NCBI GenBank assembly: GCA_038116745.1
Contig: JAYODW010000078.1
Coordinates: forward strand, 1 to 8,957
Reading direction: 5' to 3'
DNA from: JAYODW01 sp038116745
GTDB lineage: Bacteria > Pseudomonadota > Gammaproteobacteria > Ga0077536
Length of the DNA stretch: 8,957 nucleotides
Shown in pieces: positions 6,289-8,957 of the stretch (position 1 is the first letter of the stretch; each line of letters begins with the position of its first letter). The position numbers and the translations under genes are program-made. Below the pieces are notes generated by a model that was not told the DNA's origin, did no database searches, and saw only the letters and a list, made by a program, of their open reading frames with translations.

Positions 6289-8957
6289 ATGTCTGCGCCG
6301 ATCCGTTTCAAACTCGACGGACGTGAAGTTGAAGCAGCCGCTGGAGAAACCATCCTCGGGGTGGCGAAGCGCACCGGTGTCCAGGTCCCGCATCTGTGTT
6401 TCAAAGAGGGTTATCGTCCGGACGGCAACTGCCGCGCCTGCGTAGTCGAGATTGCCGGTGAACGCACGCTTGCGCCTTCCTGCTGCCGAACCCCGCGTCC
6501 GGATATGGAAGTCACTACCAATAGCGAACGAGCGCGCTTCAACCAGCGGATGGTGCTGGAGCTGCTTAAATCAGACATGCCGGACGCCGCCAGGTCGCCT
6601 TACACGCCACGCTCGGAGCTGGATGCCTGGAGTAATTTCTTAACGCTGGACGAGCCACGCTTCCCGCGACGCAGCCAGCCGGTGGCTGACGCGACAAATC
6701 CCGCCATCAGCGTCAATCTCGATGCCTGCATTCAATGCACACGCTGCGTTCGTGCCTGTCGCGAAGAGCAGGTGAACGACGTGATCGGTTACGCCGGTCG
6801 GGGTGCCGCCTCGCACATCGTGTTTGACCTGGACGATCCCATGGGCGACAGCACCTGCGTCAGCTGCGGCGAGTGCGTGCAGGCCTGTCCTACCGGGGCT
6901 CTAATGCCGTCAAACGAAGCCGGTAATATCGACAGCGATCGCACGGTCGATTCCGCCTGCCCTTACTGCGGTGTCGGCTGCCTGCTGACGTTTCACATCA
7001 AAAACGACACCATCCGCCACGTCGAGGGGCGCAACGGTCCCGCAAATCAGAGTCGGCTGTGCGTCAAAGGGCGCTACGGCTTTGACTACATTCACAATCC
7101 ACGGCGCCTGACGGTCCCGCTCATCCGCCGACCTGATGCACCCAAGAGTGCCCGGCTCCTCGAGCCCGAGGATATCGACCGCGTGTTTCGACCCGCCACC
7201 TGGGAAGAAGCGCTGGATATCTCTGCTACCGGCCTGAGACGTATCCGCGATCAGCATGGCGGGGGCGCCCTGGCGGGCTTCGGCTCAGCCAAGGGTTCCA
7301 ACGAAGAGGCCTACCTGTTCCAGAAACTGGTTCGTACCGGCTTCGGGACTAACAACGTTGATCATTGCACGCGTCTTTGCCACGCGTCTTCGGTCGCAGC
7401 AATGTTGGAAATGATCGGCTCCGGCGGCGTTTCCAACCAGGTTGCTGACGTATCGGAGACCGACGTCGTGATCGTGATCGGAGCCCGACCGACCGTCAAT
7501 CATCCTGTCGCCGCCACTTTCATGAAAAATGCGGCCCGAGCCGGTAAGACGCTGATCCTGATGGATCCCTATCGCTCGGATCTGGCTCGACACGCAGAGC
7601 ACTTCCTGCAGTTTCGATCGGATACCGATGTGCCGCTGCTGAACGCGCTGATGCACGTGATCATCGAAGAGGGACTCCACGACGAAGCGTTCATCGAAAA
7701 CCGGACGGAAGGCTTTGCCGCGCTGAAAGAGTGCGTCTCACACTATCCCCCGGAAAAGGTCGCCCCCATCTGTGGTATCGATGCACACACCCTGCGCACG
7801 GTAGCGCGGCGCTACGCCAAGGCCGACAAAGCCATGATTTTCTGGGGTATGGGCATCTCACAGCACATTCACGGCACCGACAACGCCCGCTGTCTCATAG
7901 CGCTTGCCCTGCTTTGCGGGCACATCGGAAAACCCGGAACCGGGATCCATCCGCTGCGCGGCCAGAACAATGTTCAGGGGGCGTCCGACGTGGGCTTGAT
8001 CCCTATGGTCTACCCCGACTACCAGCCAGTGGGTGACCCTGAAGTCCGCCAACGTTTTGAATCGCTGTGGGGCACAGAGCTGGATTCCAAACCGGGCCTG
8101 ACGGTGGTCGAGATCATGCACGCCGCTCACGCAGGCAAGCTCAAGGGGCTCTACGTGATGGGCGAAAACCCGGCCATGTCCGACCCCAACCTGAATCACG
8201 CCCGAGAGGCCCTGACTGAACTGGAGCATCTGGTCGTTCAGGACATATTTCTGACGGAGACCGCGGGCTTCGCCGACGTCATCCTGCCCGCATCAGCGTT
8301 CCCCGAAAAGACAGGAACCTTCACTAACACCGATCGACGAGTCCAGCTCGGGCGCGCGGCCGTGCCGCCTCCCGGCGATGCGCGACAGGACCTGTGGATC
8401 ATCCAGGAACTGGCACGCCGACTCGGCCTGGCATGGGACTATCCGAACCCAGAGGCTGTCTTTAACGAAATGCGTCAGGCGACGCCCAGCATCGGCGGCA
8501 TCACCTGGGAGCGGCTGGAGAGCGCCGACTCGGTCACCTATCCCTGCACGACAGAAGGTGATCCGGGCGAACCAATCCTGTTTCAGGAGCGTTTCCCCAC
8601 ACCGAGCGGTCGGGCGCGGTTTGTGCCCGCTGAATACACCCATGCAGCCGAGCTTCCCGACGCGGACTATCCCTGCATCCTCATCACCGGTCGCCAGCTT
8701 GAACACTGGCACACAGGGAGCATGACACGGCACGCGACCGTGCTGGATGCGCTGGAGCCGGAACCGGTGGTCAGCGTACATCCCGCTGACCTCAAAGCTG
8801 CGGGGCTTGAAGCGGGAGACAGTATCCAACTGGCGTCGAGGCGCGGTTCCATCAACGCTCGCGCTCGCGCGGACAGCGGCGTACAAGCGGGCACGGTATT
8901 CATGGCCTTTTGCTACCGCGAGGCAGCCGTCAACCTGCTGACCGTCGAGGAGCTGGA
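6289..8957 (+). CDS. fdhA: NAD-dependent formate dehydrogenase catalytic (alpha) subunit, 3' partial
   Basis: This is the molybdopterin (Mo or W bis-MGD) subunit that oxidises formate to CO2. The frame runs without a stop from ATG 6289 off the right edge, showing 889 residues; I estimate a few tens are missing. Domain order: an N-terminal [2Fe-2S] domain (C37, C48, C51, C65, with C66 adjacent); two ferredoxin-type [4Fe-4S] sites (C147/C150/C153/C157 and C190/C193/C196/C200); the cofactor-proximal [4Fe-4S] site (C224, C227, C231, C258); then the bis-MGD domains. The metal-ligand residue is C364 in CTRLCHASS, encoded by TGC, so it is a cysteine enzyme, with H365 next to it. R557 in HPLRGQNNVQG lies 193 residues further on, the spacing of U140 to R333 in E. 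coli FdhF. The C-terminal dinucleotide-binding domain begins near residue 795, with GRQLEHWHTGSMTRH. No Cys or His occurs in residues 67-146, so the HisCys3 cluster site of many FdsA/NuoG-like proteins is absent. The closest match I recall is Fdh1A of M. extorquens FDH1, minus its long N-terminal extension. Confidence 0.95.
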   Translation, partial: MSAPIRFKLDGREVEAAAGETILGVAKRTGVQVPHLCFKEGYRPDGNCRACVVEIAGERTLAPSCCRTPRPDMEVTTNSERARFNQRMVLELLKSDMPDAARSPYTPRSELDAWSNFLTLDEPRFPRRSQPVADATNPAISVNLDACIQCTRCVRACREEQVNDVIGYAGRGAASHIVFDLDDPMGDSTCVSCGECVQACPTGALMPSNEAGNIDSDRTVDSACPYCGVGCLLTFHIKNDTIRHVEGRNGPANQSRLCVKGRYGFDYIHNPRRLTVPLIRRPDAPKSARLLEPEDIDRVFRPATWEEALDISATGLRRIRDQHGGGALAGFGSAKGSNEEAYLFQKLVRTGFGTNNVDHCTRLCHASSVAAMLEMIGSGGVSNQVADVSETDVVIVIGARPTVNHPVAATFMKNAARAGKTLILMDPYRSDLARHAEHFLQFRSDTDVPLLNALMHVIIEEGLHDEAFIENRTEGFAALKECVSHYPPEKVAPICGIDAHTLRTVARRYAKADKAMIFWGMGISQHIHGTDNARCLIALALLCGHIGKPGTGIHPLRGQNNVQGASDVGLIPMVYPDYQPVGDPEVRQRFESLWGTELDSKPGLTVVEIMHAAHAGKLKGLYVMGENPAMSDPNLNHAREALTELEHLVVQDIFLTETAGFADVILPASAFPEKTGTFTNTDRRVQLGRAAVPPPGDARQDLWIIQELARRLGLAWDYPNPEAVFNEMRQATPSIGGITWERLESADSVTYPCTTEGDPGEPILFQERFPTPSGRARFVPAEYTHAAELPDADYPCILITGRQLEHWHTGSMTRHATVLDALEPEPVVSVHPADLKAAGLEAGDSIQLASRRGSINARARADSGVQAGTVFMAFCYREAAVNLLTVEEL

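Noticed and set aside
5611..6393. Reverse-strand open frame spanning the fdhB-fdhA junction
   Set aside because: It crosses two well-supported + strand genes, and its composition is arginine- and alanine-rich shadow sequence with no recognisable motif.
7378..7380. Possible selenocysteine position in FdhA
   Set aside because: The codon is TGC, not TGA, so the residue is an ordinary cysteine and no SECIS element is needed.
7731..8725. Several short open frames on both strands over 7731-8886
   Set aside because: All lie within the continuous catalytic FDH reading frame, which carries the conserved motifs and has no stop.
4624..8957. Complex I or NAD-reducing hydrogenase (NuoEFG/HoxFU) genes
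   Set aside because: The large subunit has the FDH active-site sequence CTRLCHASS and bis-MGD motifs, and no hydrogenase or membrane subunits are present.

Overview
This 8,957-base window is protein-coding almost from end to end, with every gene on the + strand. It carries two blocks. The first is fhcB-fhcA-fhcD-fhcC, the four subunits of the formyltransferase/hydrolase complex (Fhc). The second is a fused diaphorase subunit and a molybdopterin catalytic subunit of an NAD-dependent formate dehydrogenase. fhcB is cut off at the left edge and the catalytic FDH gene at the right edge; the other four genes are complete. The only non-coding bases are the six between fhcB and fhcA. I see no RNA genes, mobile elements, repeats, CRISPR arrays, promoters or terminators.

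The organism is very probably a bacterial methylotroph that oxidises formaldehyde through tetrahydromethanopterin (H4MPT) and methylofuran. In methanogens the related subunits form formylmethanofuran dehydrogenase (Fwd/Fmd). Here the B subunit lacks the tungsten-ligand cysteine expected in archaeal FwdB, and a bacterial-type NAD-linked FDH follows directly. High GC, strong GC bias at third codon positions (hence many long shadow ORFs) and the protein sequences suggest a proteobacterium; I cannot name the class or genus.

Layout: fhcB (1-1242, partial), fhcA (1249-2913), fhcD (2910-3803), fhcC (3800-4627), fused fdsG-fdsB-like fdhB (4624-6288), fdhA (6289-8957, partial). Three junctions are 4-base ATGA stop/start overlaps, and fdhA starts on the base after the fdhB stop codon. 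Translational coupling and a single transcript are likely.

Together the genes encode consecutive steps. FhcD moves the formyl group from formyl-H4MPT to methylofuran. FhcA hydrolyses formyl-methylofuran to formate, with FhcB and FhcC as structural partners. The FDH then oxidises formate to CO2 and passes the electrons through Fe-S clusters and FMN to NAD+. The two-gene FDH layout, with fused NuoE/NuoF-like parts, resembles the tungsten-containing FDH1 of Methylorubrum extorquens more than the separate fdsG/fdsB/fdsA arrangement. The enzymes themselves are known; I did not find a clearly undescribed system. The points most worth a second look are the tight fhc-fdh linkage, a missing HisCys3 cluster site in FdhA, and the remnant redox site in FhcB.
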